Assembly: GCA_041653955.1 (NCBI GenBank)
Contig: JBAZEH010000029.1
Coordinates: forward strand, 1-18,090
Direction of reading: 5' to 3'
DNA length: 18,090 bases
From: UBA1562 sp041653955
GTDB taxonomy: Bacteria > Omnitrophota > Gorgyraeia > Gygaellales > Profunditerraquicolaceae
Under the pieces are notes generated by a model. It did not search any database, was not told the DNA's origin, and worked only from the letters and a program-made list of their open reading frames with translations. Each line of letters starts with the position of its first letter. Within the stretch, counting starts at the first letter, position 1. Shown piece after piece: positions 1 through 6,581 of this stretch. The position numbers were made by a program, and so were the translations under genes.

Positions 1-72
1 GTGATATTCCTGCTTCAATTTACGGCGTTCAGATTCAAATTGCTGACTTTTTGTGAAATCATAAGTCACCAT
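1..72 (-). CDS. possible 5' end of an unrecognised gene, cut by the window edge
   Basis: From an ATG at 72-70 the minus strand stays open for 24 codons to the window edge. The peptide starts MVTYDFTKSQQFESERR and is hydrophilic and charged, which is more protein-like than the other frames. It begins 49 nt beyond the 3' end of tRNA-Ser(GGA), on the same strand. There is only a weak purine stretch (CAGGG) about 10 nt before the ATG. The same frame stays open further upstream to a TGA, so a different start is possible. I do not recognise the family. Plus-strand frames are also open here over short distances, so this call is tentative. Confidence 0.3.
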   Translation of the reverse strand, partial: MVTYDFTKSQQFESERRKLKQEYH

Positions 73-121
73 TAGCGAACCCTGCGTACTCTGTTCATAA
101 GGTTCACCTGTGCCTCAACAA

Positions 122-209
122 TGGCGGAGAGGCAGGGATTCGAACCCTGGTACCCTTGCGAGTAACACGCTCTCCAAGCGTGCGCTTTCAACCGCTCAGC
201 CACCTCTCC
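122..209 (-). tRNA. tRNA-Ser(GGA), reads UCC/UCU
   Basis: The acceptor arms GGAGAGG and CCTCTCC pair. The anticodon arm is CACGC / loop TTGGAGA / GCGTG, giving anticodon GGA. A long variable arm, typical of serine tRNAs, lies between the anticodon arm and the T arm, and the T loop TTCGAAT is canonical. The discriminator is G, as SerRS expects, and a CCA end is encoded (122-124). It is the last of three serine tRNAs in this region. Upstream on the same strand lie an AT-rich inverted repeat and a hairpin, then the purine permease gene. Confidence 0.97.
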
Positions 210-236
210 AAAAAAATTTTAATGTAAAATTTTTTT
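210..236. repeat. AT-rich perfect inverted repeat abutting tRNA-Ser(GGA)
   Basis: Two 11-base arms (seven A then four T, and its complement) are separated by the 5 bases AATGT. The repeat ends exactly at the first base of the tRNA. It could be tRNA promoter DNA, a processing structure or a terminator-like element. No good -35/-10 pair is visible in it. The right arm plus spacer (221-236) is matched again in inverse orientation, with one base missing, at 316-330, across the stop codon of the permease gene. Confidence 0.6.
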
Positions 237-284
237 GGCACTTGAAGAACTGCTTCCATTAATGGAAGCAGCAATGAAAGTGCC
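237..284. repeat. compound palindrome between permease gene and tRNA-Ser
   Basis: A perfect 22-bp palindrome (arms CTGCTTCCATT and AATGGAAGCAG, 250-271) sits inside an outer 7-bp inverted repeat, GGCACTT (237-243) and AAGTGCC (278-284). The two are separated on each side by a 6-nt unpaired segment (244-249 and 272-277). As RNA it would fold into a long two-part stem on either strand. It is not followed by a T-run on either strand, so it is not a standard intrinsic terminator. A transcription factor site or an RNA processing/stability structure both fit. Confidence 0.65.
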
Positions 285-323
285 TAACCTTGTCTGCAAG
301 ATTATCAGAGGGCATAAAAAAAT

Positions 324-1673
324 TTACATTGCTTTCAGATATACGAATCTGAATATAAACAGCGCCGCTAAAATATATACCAGCCATGACGCCTCTTCTC
401 TGCGGCCGCTGAATAATTTCAGCGCCGAATAGCTTATAAATCCGACCGCAACTCCGGTAGCGATGCTAAAAGTAAGCGGCATTATTATAACGACCAGAAA
501 CGCCGGTATGGATTCGCTGTAATCCTTCCAATCAATCTTCATTACGGACTGCAGCATCATACTCCCGACAATGATCAATGCCGGAGCCGTAACAGGATGC
601 AAAAGAGTGCCGTCTGCGGCCTGGCACCCTCCCCCTATCATCTTGATCAAAGGAAAAAAGAATATAGCCAGTAAAAAAGCCAGGCCGGTTACAATGCTGG
701 TGATACCCGAACGCCCCCCTCCCGCTATACCTGCCGCGCTTTCAACATAACTGGTAACCGTAGGGGTACCGCAGGCCGCGCCTACGCAAGTCCCTACGGC
801 ATCGGTTAACATCGCTTTCCCCGCCCGGGGAAGTTTTCCGCCGCGCATCAATCCTCCTAATTCGCCTACGCCGGATAGCGTGCCCACAGTATCAAAAATA
901 TCCATAAATAAAAATATAAATATAATCGATGCCAGGCCCAACTTCATTGCGCCCGCGATATCCATCTTAAATAATGTGGGCTCTATTGAAGGAGGCATAG
1001 ACAAGACCCCCTGGTATTTGACTATGCCCATCAGGGCACCTATGCCTGCTGAAGCCAATATACCCCAAAGTATAGCGCCTCTTACGCCCTTTATCAAAAG
1101 CACCCCCGTAATTACCAGGCCCAATAGTGTTAATACGGCGGGTGCACTAACCACATCGCCTAAACCTACCAGTGTCCCCTGATGCCTTGTTACAATACCC
1201 GCGTCGATAAGCCCGACAAAAGCAATAAGCATCCCTATACCGCAGGCGATCCCATACCTTATGGAAGAAGGAATAGCATCAATAATAGCCTGCCTGATCC
1301 TGGTAAGGGTCAATATAATAAATATTACCCCTTCTATAAAAACACAACCCAGGGCAACCTGCCATGAAATACCCATAGTCAGGCATACGGTATAAGTAAA
1401 GAACGCGTTTTCTCCCATACCCGGGGCAAGGGCTATGGGATAATTTACGTACAGACCCATGAATATTGTCGCGAATGCCGCGGCAATACAAGTGGCCATC
1501 ATCGCCGAGCCAAAATCCATGCCTGTCTGAGAGATCATGGCCGGGTTAACGAATATGATATAAGCCATGGCCATAAAAGTAGTCAAACCTGCCATGGCTT
1601 CAGTACGGATATCGGTATTAAGCTCTTTCAGCTTAAAAAAACTCTCTATACCCCTTATTATTTTATCTGCCAC
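324..1673 (-). CDS. NCS2 / AzgA-type purine (guanine-hypoxanthine) permease
   Basis: This 449-aa inner membrane protein has about a dozen hydrophobic segments and should import a purine base by proton symport. Family marks are FKLKELNTDIRTE near the N-terminus (13-25), GMGENAFFTY (85-94), DIFDTVGTLSGVGE (about residues 258-271) and the SYVESAAGIAGGGRSG stretch in the second half. These match the AzgA/PbuG branch rather than the UraA branch. The start is a GTG at 1673, with AGGA almost touching it, so initiation may be weak. No other start before the conserved region is available. It lies between tRNA-Ser(CGA), 52 nt upstream, and tRNA-Ser(GGA). The exact base specificity cannot be read from sequence. 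Confidence 0.93.
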   Translation of the reverse strand: MADKIIRGIESFFKLKELNTDIRTEAMAGLTTFMAMAYIIFVNPAMISQTGMDFGSAMMATCIAAAFATIFMGLYVNYPIALAPGMGENAFFTYTVCLTMGISWQVALGCVFIEGVIFIILTLTRIRQAIIDAIPSSIRYGIACGIGMLIAFVGLIDAGIVTRHQGTLVGLGDVVSAPAVLTLLGLVITGVLLIKGVRGAILWGILASAGIGALMGIVKYQGVLSMPPSIEPTLFKMDIAGAMKLGLASIIFIFLFMDIFDTVGTLSGVGELGGLMRGGKLPRAGKAMLTDAVGTCVGAACGTPTVTSYVESAAGIAGGGRSGITSIVTGLAFLLAIFFFPLIKMIGGGCQAADGTLLHPVTAPALIIVGSMMLQSVMKIDWKDYSESIPAFLVVIIMPLTFSIATGVAVGFISYSALKLFSGRREEASWLVYILAALFIFRFVYLKAM

Positions 1674-1699
1674 TTCCTAAACATACTGTTCCAATGCTG

Positions 1700-1719
1700 T
1701 TGTTTGAATTAATCCAAAC
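1700..1719. repeat. near-perfect palindrome upstream of the permease gene
   Basis: This 20-bp sequence pairs 9 of 10 positions around its centre (TGTTTGAATT / AATCCAAACA). It lies between the 3' end of tRNA-Ser(CGA) and the permease GTG start. It could be an operator for the permease or a hairpin limiting 3' processing of the tRNA. There is no T-run after it. Confidence 0.4.
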
Positions 1720-1725
1720 AGACAA

Positions 1726-1812
1726 CGGAGAGTGGAGGATTTGAACCTCCGGTCGTCTTACGACGACAACGGTTTTCGAGACCGCCGCATTCAACCGCTC
1801 TGCCAACTCTCC
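1726..1812 (-). tRNA. tRNA-Ser(CGA), reads UCG
   Basis: The acceptor arms GGAGAGT and ACTCTCC pair, with discriminator G. The anticodon loop is CTCGAAA, giving anticodon CGA. The long variable arm (a GTCGTC / GACGAC stem) marks the serine class, and the T arm GGAGG / TTCAAAT / CCTCC is intact. The next three bases are not CCA, so CCA must be added enzymatically. The gene starts 16 nt after the stop codon of the small membrane protein at 1829-2110, which suggests co-transcription. Confidence 0.96.
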
Positions 1813-1828
1813 ATGATCTTGACGCGAA

Positions 1829-2110
1829 TTATCCCTTTAAAGCAATGAAGAGCAGGATGGCATAAACTACAAAGAATACTCCGACGACAGGAGTTTTCTT
1901 CAAAAGCCAATTTTGAAGAATATAAATATCGCGTTCCAGCCGAGGGATCATTTTTTTACGAATACCCCCTACCTCTTTACCCAGGCGGTTCTCAAGCTTG
2001 GTGTATTTGTCCGCCCTAAGAAGTAAAAGCAATATTCCCTCCAGCAGGACTAACGGAGTCAACCAAAAAGCTACAGTCTTAATGACGTGAAATACCGTTA
2101 TCTCTTCCAT
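1829..2110 (-). CDS. small two-helix membrane protein, copy A of a tandem pair
   Basis: This is a 93-aa protein of no family I recognise. A first membrane helix spans about residues 9-31 and ends in a leucine-rich stretch. A charged central segment follows, with LGKEVGGIRKK at 43-53, then QNW (66-68), KKTP (71-74) and a second helix at about 75-91. By hand it is about 60% identical to the next gene upstream (2139-2423), so the pair arose by tandem duplication. The start ATG has AGAAGG about 10 nt before it. It lies 28 nt after its paralogue and 16 nt before tRNA-Ser(CGA), so the pair is probably one transcript with the tRNAs. The conserved basic centre suggests a cytoplasmic contact between the two helices, which is inference. 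Confidence 0.85.
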   Translation of the reverse strand: MEEITVFHVIKTVAFWLTPLVLLEGILLLLLRADKYTKLENRLGKEVGGIRKKMIPRLERDIYILQNWLLKKTPVVGVFFVVYAILLFIALKG

Positions 2111-2138
2111 ACGCTGAACCTTCTTTCTTCGATAATGG

Positions 2139-2423
2139 CTATTTGCTTAAGAAAATAAATAACACTATGGAGTAAACGATGAAGAATATACCCAGAACGG
2201 GGGTCTTCTTCACCATCCAGTTCTGGAAGCTGAAGATATTCGTCTCTATGCTGGGCACTATCCTCTTCCTGATCCCGCCTACCTCCTTGCCGAGCTCTTC
2301 TTCTATTTTAGTCAGCTTATCTTTCTTTACTAACAGCAGGAGTACGCCTTCCAACAGGATCAACGGGCTTAACCACAACAGAACCGCTCTGATGACCTCA
2401 AAAAACGTGATTCCCTCTTCCAT
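2139..2423 (-). CDS. small two-helix membrane protein, copy B of a tandem pair
   Basis: This 94-aa protein shares nearly all of its motif positions with its downstream paralogue: EGVLLLL at the end of helix 1, LGKEVGGIRKR in the centre, QNW, then KKTP before helix 2. I place the start at the ATG at 2423 rather than 22 codons further upstream. AGGAGGT lies just before this ATG, and the paralogue's N-terminus (MEE) aligns here. The upstream extension has no counterpart. The gene follows tRNA-Ser(TGA) after an 82-nt gap with a weak possible promoter (TTGCCC, 15 nt, TATAAA). The function is unknown. Confidence 0.87.
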   Translation of the reverse strand: MEEGITFFEVIRAVLLWLSPLILLEGVLLLLVKKDKLTKIEEELGKEVGGIRKRIVPSIETNIFSFQNWMVKKTPVLGIFFIVYSIVLFIFLSK

Positions 2424-2505
2424 ACCGCACCTCCTCTTTTTCTGCTGATATGTTTTAATAAATTTATACCGACCCCGCAACCAGGGCAATTACAGTAAAT
2501 AAGAG

Positions 2506-2594
2506 CGGTGGGGGTGAGATTTGAACTCACGGTGGGGAGAAGTCCCCACAACAGTTTTCAAGACTGCCGCTTTCAACCGCTCAGCCACCCCACC
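2506..2594 (-). tRNA. tRNA-Ser(TGA), reads UCA and probably other UCN codons
   Basis: The acceptor arms GGTGGGG and CCCCACC pair, with discriminator G. The anticodon loop CTTGAAA gives anticodon TGA. The long variable arm (GTGGGGA / TCCCCAC) identifies the serine class, and the T arm GTGAG / TTCAAAT / CTCAC is intact. CCA is not encoded. It begins 14 nt after the stop codon of the 232-aa membrane protein gene. Confidence 0.96.
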
Positions 2595-2607
2595 AGTTTT
2601 AAAATAT

Positions 2608-2613
2608 ATTATA
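2608..2613 (-). promoter_or_regulatory. possible -10 box for tRNA-Ser(TGA)
   Basis: A perfect TATAAT overlaps the TAA stop of the upstream gene and ends 13 nt before the tRNA. That would give a leader of about 6 nt. No convincing -35 element is found 16-18 nt upstream. The tRNA may instead be transcribed with the upstream genes. Confidence 0.3.
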
Positions 2614-3307
2614 AAAAGAGCTGCTTGAACACCGTATAAATTATACCCTTACCCGCCTGAAAAGAACTATTGATAAAATTCACAAAAGAAAACTCACCGA
2701 ACATTATATTAATAAAAAACGCGAGCAATGCCACATCCATAATATAAACAAAAGAGAAACCGAAGATATAATTTGCCTTAAGGAAATCACCCTGCTTGGA
2801 ACGCACGCTCTTGGCGCTGAAAATAAGGTGCAGGGTGAGGCTGAAGCTCAACAAAAAGACGAAATACCCTACGCTCTCTTTTGTCTTAAGCAAAAACGAT
2901 AATGCCAGGTATACCAGGAACACAACGATAGTATAAATGGGCAATACATACGGGGCAACCTTCACCAGGGGCTTAAGGAACTGAAAAAGCACTCCGAGTA
3001 ATTTCTGCCCTTTATTATATACTATCACCGGTTCGTATATAAACAGGTAAATTATGATAAAACCCGCTACTCCCGCCCAAAAATAATCCCGGAACGCCTT
3101 ATCTACCGCGGCGAACTCATTTAAAAATGATACTGAGGCCGAATACACAAAAGGCAGAAGGCAAATACCTATGATAAATTTAAATACGCTAAGGGCCCGG
3201 CGCGAAAAACCCGATAACGTTGGCCCGCTGCCCTTAAGCTCTTCGGCGCCTATATTCAATTTTCCTGGTATATCGCTATCCTTCAGAAGTAATTCTTTCT
3301 TTGCCAT
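2609..3307 (-). CDS. unknown polytopic membrane protein overlapping serS
   Basis: This 232-aa protein has a charged N-terminus of about 40 residues and five clear hydrophobic segments (about 41-62, 77-97, 117-140, 146-165 and 180-204). It then has a less hydrophobic tail from about 207. I do not recognise the family and see no catalytic motif. The ATG at 3307 lies inside the 3' end of serS, giving a 32-nt overlap in another frame. It has no clear ribosome binding site, so translation is probably coupled to serS. No later ATG precedes the first helix. tRNA-Ser(TGA) begins 14 nt after its stop. Confidence 0.82.
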   Translation of the reverse strand: MAKKELLLKDSDIPGKLNIGAEELKGSGPTLSGFSRRALSVFKFIIGICLLPFVYSASVSFLNEFAAVDKAFRDYFWAGVAGFIIIYLFIYEPVIVYNKGQKLLGVLFQFLKPLVKVAPYVLPIYTIVVFLVYLALSFLLKTKESVGYFVFLLSFSLTLHLIFSAKSVRSKQGDFLKANYIFGFSFVYIMDVALLAFFINIMFGEFSFVNFINSSFQAGKGIIYTVFKQLFL

Positions 3308-4553
3308 TTAGGTACGGCCTTAAGGCCTCCGGTATGACTACTGAACCGTCTTTTTGCTGATAATTCTCCAATATAGCCGCTACTGTCCGCGCCAGCGCTA
3401 CGCCGGAACCATTCAAAGTGTGCACGAACTCCGGCTTCCTGGTAACCTTGTTCCTGAACTTTATATTGGCCCTTCTTGCCTGAAAACTCTCAAAATTAGA
3501 GCAGCTGGATACCTCAAGCCACTGGCCTATGCCCGCGGCGTATGCCTCAAGATCATAGCATTTGCTGGCAGAAAAGCTAAGATCCCCCGTAGGCAACACC
3601 GCAACCCTGTAAGGCAGGCCTAATAATTCAAGGACCTCTGTGGCGTCCACGACAAGTTTCTCAAGTTCGTCATAAGAGGTTGCGGGCTTTACGAACTTGA
3701 CCATCTCAACTTTATCAAACTGATGGACCCTCATCAACCCTCTCGTGTCTTTGCCATAAGAACCTGCCTCTCTGCGAAAACACGCGGTATAAGCGGTATA
3801 ATATACAGGCAGGTCTTCTTCATTCAATATCTCATCGCGGAATATATTGGTTACCGGGACTTCGGCAGTAGGTATAAGAAAGAGGTCGTCATCTTTAAGC
3901 CGGTACATATCCTCTTCCATTTTTGGAAGCTGCCCCGTTCCGGTCATTGAAGAGCGGTTAACCAGAAAAGGAGGGAATATTTCTGTATAACCGTGCTTTT
4001 CCGTATGCAGGTCCAGCATAAAGTTTATCAAAGCCCTCTCGAGCCTGGCGCCCCACCCTTTGAACAGGATAAAATTAGAACCGCTGATCTTAGTCGCTCG
4101 GGCAAAATCAATAATACCGAGGCGCTGGCTTAATTCAATATGGGTTGCCGGCTTAAAATCAAACTCAGGAGGCTTGCCCCAGGAACGAAGTATCTCCTTA
4201 CGGGAAGCATCCCCTATGGGGATAGAAGAATGCGGTATATTAGGAATGCTCAATAGGAAGCTGTTTAATCCGGCATCAGCTTCCTTTAATTCGTTTTCAA
4301 GCATATCTATCTTGCCGGAGGCCTCTTTCATTGAGGCGATCTTATCTGCGGCATCGCTCTTCGCCTTCAATAAAGCGCTGATCTCTTCGTTTGCCTTGTT
4401 CTTCCCGGCCCTCAACTCTTCCAATTCGCTTAATATTTTACGACGGGAATCATCCAGCTTAAGCAGGCCCTCTATATCTAATTTCAAAGCGCGGTCTTTA
4501 AGCGCTTTTCTTACTATATCCGGATTTTCGCGTATAAATTTCAAGTCCAGCAT
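3276..4553 (-). CDS. serS: seryl-tRNA synthetase
   Basis: SerRS charges tRNA-Ser (and tRNA-Sec where present) with serine in the cytoplasm. At 425 aa it has the usual length. Residues 30-105 form the antiparallel coiled-coil arm that holds the long variable arm of tRNA-Ser. The class II core follows: TAEVP (229-233), motif 2 with CFRREAGSYGKDTRG (258-272) and motif 3 with LNGSGVALARTVAAILENY (380-398). The ATG is preceded by AAAGGA, which lies in the last codons of rtcB, and only 3 nt separate the two genes. Its substrates tRNA-Ser(TGA), (CGA) and (GGA) are all encoded within about 3.2 kb downstream. Confidence 0.98.
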   Translation of the reverse strand: MLDLKFIRENPDIVRKALKDRALKLDIEGLLKLDDSRRKILSELEELRAGKNKANEEISALLKAKSDAADKIASMKEASGKIDMLENELKEADAGLNSFLLSIPNIPHSSIPIGDASRKEILRSWGKPPEFDFKPATHIELSQRLGIIDFARATKISGSNFILFKGWGARLERALINFMLDLHTEKHGYTEIFPPFLVNRSSMTGTGQLPKMEEDMYRLKDDDLFLIPTAEVPVTNIFRDEILNEEDLPVYYTAYTACFRREAGSYGKDTRGLMRVHQFDKVEMVKFVKPATSYDELEKLVVDATEVLELLGLPYRVAVLPTGDLSFSASKCYDLEAYAAGIGQWLEVSSCSNFESFQARRANIKFRNKVTRKPEFVHTLNGSGVALARTVAAILENYQQKDGSVVIPEALRPYLNGKERITSEG

Positions 4554-4556
4554 CTT

Positions 4557-6017
4557 CTATCCTTTAATGACGCCCAAGGGGCGCATGCGGCAGACGCGCT
4601 TTGAAATACCCGCGTTATGCACGACATTAACAACATCATTCACATCTTTATATACCTGCGGGGCCTCTTCAACCAGGGTATCCCTGCCAGAAGCCTTAAC
4701 TATTATACCCTTAGATTCCAATTCTTTCAATAACACATTTGTATTGATGGACTTAAGTGCCGCGGTACGCGATTTCAACCTGCCCGCTCCGTGACACGCA
4801 GAACCAAAGGTTTCATCCATTGCCTTCGCCGTACCCGCAAGCAAATAAGAGTTCCTGCCCATATCGCCGGGAATTATAACCGGTTGGCCTGTTTTTTTAT
4901 ACCTATCAGGCAGAACCGGATGGCCGGGCCCGAACGCACGGGTCGCGCCTTTGCGATGAACACACAGATCCTTCTCCTTACCGTCAATAGTATATTTCTC
5001 TATCTTGGCGATATTATGCGCGACATCATAGATCAGGCGCATCCCCATCCTCTCCCATGACATGGCAAATACCTTTTCAAAGGCCTTACGCGTAAGGTGC
5101 ATCAGGCACTGCCTGTTCGCCCAGGCATAATTAGCGGCGCACTTCATCGCCGCCAGATAATTTTTCCCTTCGGGAGAATTAACCGGAGCAGAGCATAGCT
5201 GCCGGTCGGGAACATTGATATTATACTTCTGCAGGCAGCGTATCATGCTTTTTATATAATCGTCGCATACCTGGTACCCCAGGCCGCGGGAACCGGAGTG
5301 TATCATTATAGTTATCTGGCCCAGGTCAAGCCCTAGCTCATCGCAGATATCGCGGTCATAAAGCTGGTCTATCGCCTGGATCTCGAGAAAGTGGTTGCCT
5401 GAACCGAGTGTGCCGGACTGTGCCTTGCCTCTCTCATAAGCCCTCTCTGAAACCGCTGAAGGATCAGCGCCCTCCATGGCCCCGTTCTCCTCAGTGCATT
5501 CCAGGTCATCATCACTGCCATACCCCTTTTTTACCGCCCATTTTGCCCCCTTAAGCAATATCTCCCTCTCCTCTCTTTCGCTTACCCTTATGTCGCCTTT
5601 TGAGCCGACTCCGGTGGGCACATCAGAAAAAAGCGCGTAAACCAGCTTTTCTATCTTATCTTTTATGTCATCATATCTGAAATCGGTCTTCAGGAGCCTG
5701 ACCCCGCAATTTATATCAAAACCTACGCCGCCGGGAGATACTACCCCCCCGGCCTCTATATCCGTGGCTGCTACTCCTCCGATAGGAAAACCATACCCCC
5801 AGTGTATATCGGGCATCGCCAAAGACGCTTTTACGATACCCGGCAGGAACGCCACATTAGCGACCTGTTCAAGCGCCTTATCATTACGGATATCCTTCAG
5901 CAGCTTTTCATCCGCATAGATAATACCCGGCACGCGCATCCCCGGCTTATACGACTTGGGTATGCGCCAACGGTAATCATCAATCTTTTCCAAAGGGCCC
6001 TCCCAAAAACCAGCCAT
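4557..6017 (-). CDS. rtcB: RtcB 3'-phosphate RNA ligase
   Basis: RtcB joins RNA ends bearing 2',3'-cyclic phosphate (or 3'-phosphate) to 5'-hydroxyl ends, using GTP and Mn2+. This 486-aa protein carries the full active site: FDINCGVR with the metal-binding Cys104, GSGNHFLE with His209, HSGSRGLGYQ with His240, DVAHN with His334, and SACHGAGR with His409, the residue guanylylated in the family. RKGATRAFGPGHP (355-367) is also typical. The ATG is preceded by GGGAG. It follows the archease gene by 18 nt, and archease is the known activator of RtcB guanylylation. Likely substrates are broken tRNAs or other stress-cleaved RNAs, which is inference. Confidence 0.97.
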   Translation of the reverse strand: MAGFWEGPLEKIDDYRWRIPKSYKPGMRVPGIIYADEKLLKDIRNDKALEQVANVAFLPGIVKASLAMPDIHWGYGFPIGGVAATDIEAGGVVSPGGVGFDINCGVRLLKTDFRYDDIKDKIEKLVYALFSDVPTGVGSKGDIRVSEREEREILLKGAKWAVKKGYGSDDDLECTEENGAMEGADPSAVSERAYERGKAQSGTLGSGNHFLEIQAIDQLYDRDICDELGLDLGQITIMIHSGSRGLGYQVCDDYIKSMIRCLQKYNINVPDRQLCSAPVNSPEGKNYLAAMKCAANYAWANRQCLMHLTRKAFEKVFAMSWERMGMRLIYDVAHNIAKIEKYTIDGKEKDLCVHRKGATRAFGPGHPVLPDRYKKTGQPVIIPGDMGRNSYLLAGTAKAMDETFGSACHGAGRLKSRTAALKSINTNVLLKELESKGIIVKASGRDTLVEEAPQVYKDVNDVVNVVHNAGISKRVCRMRPLGVIKG

Positions 6018-6035
6018 TTTTCTCCCGGGCTCTGT

Positions 6036-6452
6036 TTATACGTCCAATATAACTTCTGCCTGCCAACCGGAGGCGCCCTCCGATATCTTCAACTCATGGT
6101 AAGTAGCCGCCTTGATCTCCTTGTTCACCGCATAACCATCCCGCTTTTCTCCCACGGCTATCGCGTCCAGGGAATTATTGCCTATGGTATTAATATAGAA
6201 TCTAAAGAATATCAACCCTTTCGCTTCAGCCAGGGAAAGCAGTTCATTCAGCCAATTGACAAAAAGCTCTTCCAGGTTATCTGCTCTTTGTTTTATTTGT
6301 ATTTTCTTATGTTCGCGGGGGTTTATGTTTTTTCTTTTGGAGATGATGTCAAAAACTGCCAGGGCAGCATTACAGAATAGCTCTCCTAAATCGCTGCCTC
6401 TGACCCTGATAGCTATATCTGCCGTATGCTCGATAATTTCGTAGGATTTCAC
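6036..6452 (-). CDS. archease, RtcB cofactor
   Basis: This is a 138-aa archease-family protein that speeds guanylylation of RtcB and allows multiple turnover. It shows the N-terminal YEIIEHTADIAI (4-15, with Asp12), NLEELFVNWLNELL (59-72), ATYHELKI (116-123, with His119) and a C-terminal VILDV with the conserved acidic residue at 137. The start codon is GTG at 6452, supported by alignment of the EHTAD motif close to the N-terminus. No Shine-Dalgarno is visible, and the start lies 13 nt after the CCA end of tRNA-Lys. The mature mRNA 5' end may therefore be made by tRNA 3' processing. Confidence 0.95.
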   Translation of the reverse strand: MKSYEIIEHTADIAIRVRGSDLGELFCNAALAVFDIISKRKNINPREHKKIQIKQRADNLEELFVNWLNELLSLAEAKGLIFFRFYINTIGNNSLDAIAVGEKRDGYAVNKEIKAATYHELKISEGASGWQAEVILDV

Positions 6453-6465
6453 GAAGGATCAATTA

Positions 6466-6541
6466 TGGTGGGCCATGTAGGAGTCGAACCTACGACCTTG
6501 ACATTAAGAGTGTCCTGCTCTGCCAATTGAGCTAATGGCCC
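6466..6541 (-). tRNA. tRNA-Lys(CTT), reads AAG
   Basis: The acceptor arms GGGCCAT and ATGGCCC pair, with discriminator A and an encoded CCA (6466-6468). The anticodon arm GGACA / loop CTCTTAA / TGTCA gives anticodon CTT. The D and T arms (GTAGG / TTCGACT / CCTAC) are canonical. A promoter-like sequence lies just upstream, and archease follows 13 nt downstream. Confidence 0.97.
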
Positions 6542-6550
6542 TGATTTGGA

Positions 6551-6569
6551 TTATTTTATCGTAAAATAA
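6551..6569. repeat. AT-rich hairpin 1 between two tRNAs
   Basis: This is a perfect inverted repeat with 8-bp arms TTATTTTA and TAAAATAA and a 3-nt loop. Its arm contains the proposed -10 box of tRNA-Lys. It is too AT-rich to be a strong terminator. Confidence 0.55.
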
Positions 6570-6581
6570 GTTAATTTGCAA
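6553..6581 (-). promoter_or_regulatory. sigma70-like promoter for tRNA-Lys (and archease-rtcB)
   Basis: Reading the minus strand, TTGCAA (6581-6576) and TAAAAT (6558-6553) are separated by exactly 17 nt. The tRNA begins 11 nt after the -10 box, which places the start site about 5 nt before the mature tRNA. This matches 4/6 and 5/6 of the bacterial consensus. It would drive tRNA-Lys and probably the archease-rtcB-serS run behind it. Confidence 0.55.

Noticed and set aside
237..284. Rho-independent terminator for the permease gene
   Set aside because: The stem is strong, but on the minus strand it is followed by a run of A before any T, and on the plus strand there is no T-run at all.
237..288. 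Integron attC-like site (GCCTAAC at 282-288)
   Set aside because: The matching GTTAGGC core on the other arm is absent, there is no extrahelical-base pattern, and no cassette array or integrase is seen.
235..432. Plus-strand 65-codon frame across the palindromes and the permease end
   Set aside because: Half of it is antisense to the permease and half lies in the inverted repeats; it has no ribosome site and no recognisable product.
2424..2489. Longer N-terminus (22 extra codons) for membrane protein copy B
   Set aside because: The AGGAGGT site sits before the inner ATG and the paralogue aligns from there; the extension is unmatched.
4060..4794. Plus-strand open frame of 244 codons opposite serS and rtcB
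   Set aside because: It is fully antisense to two clear genes with intact motifs, is serine/leucine-rich as expected for a mirror frame, and shows no family resemblance.
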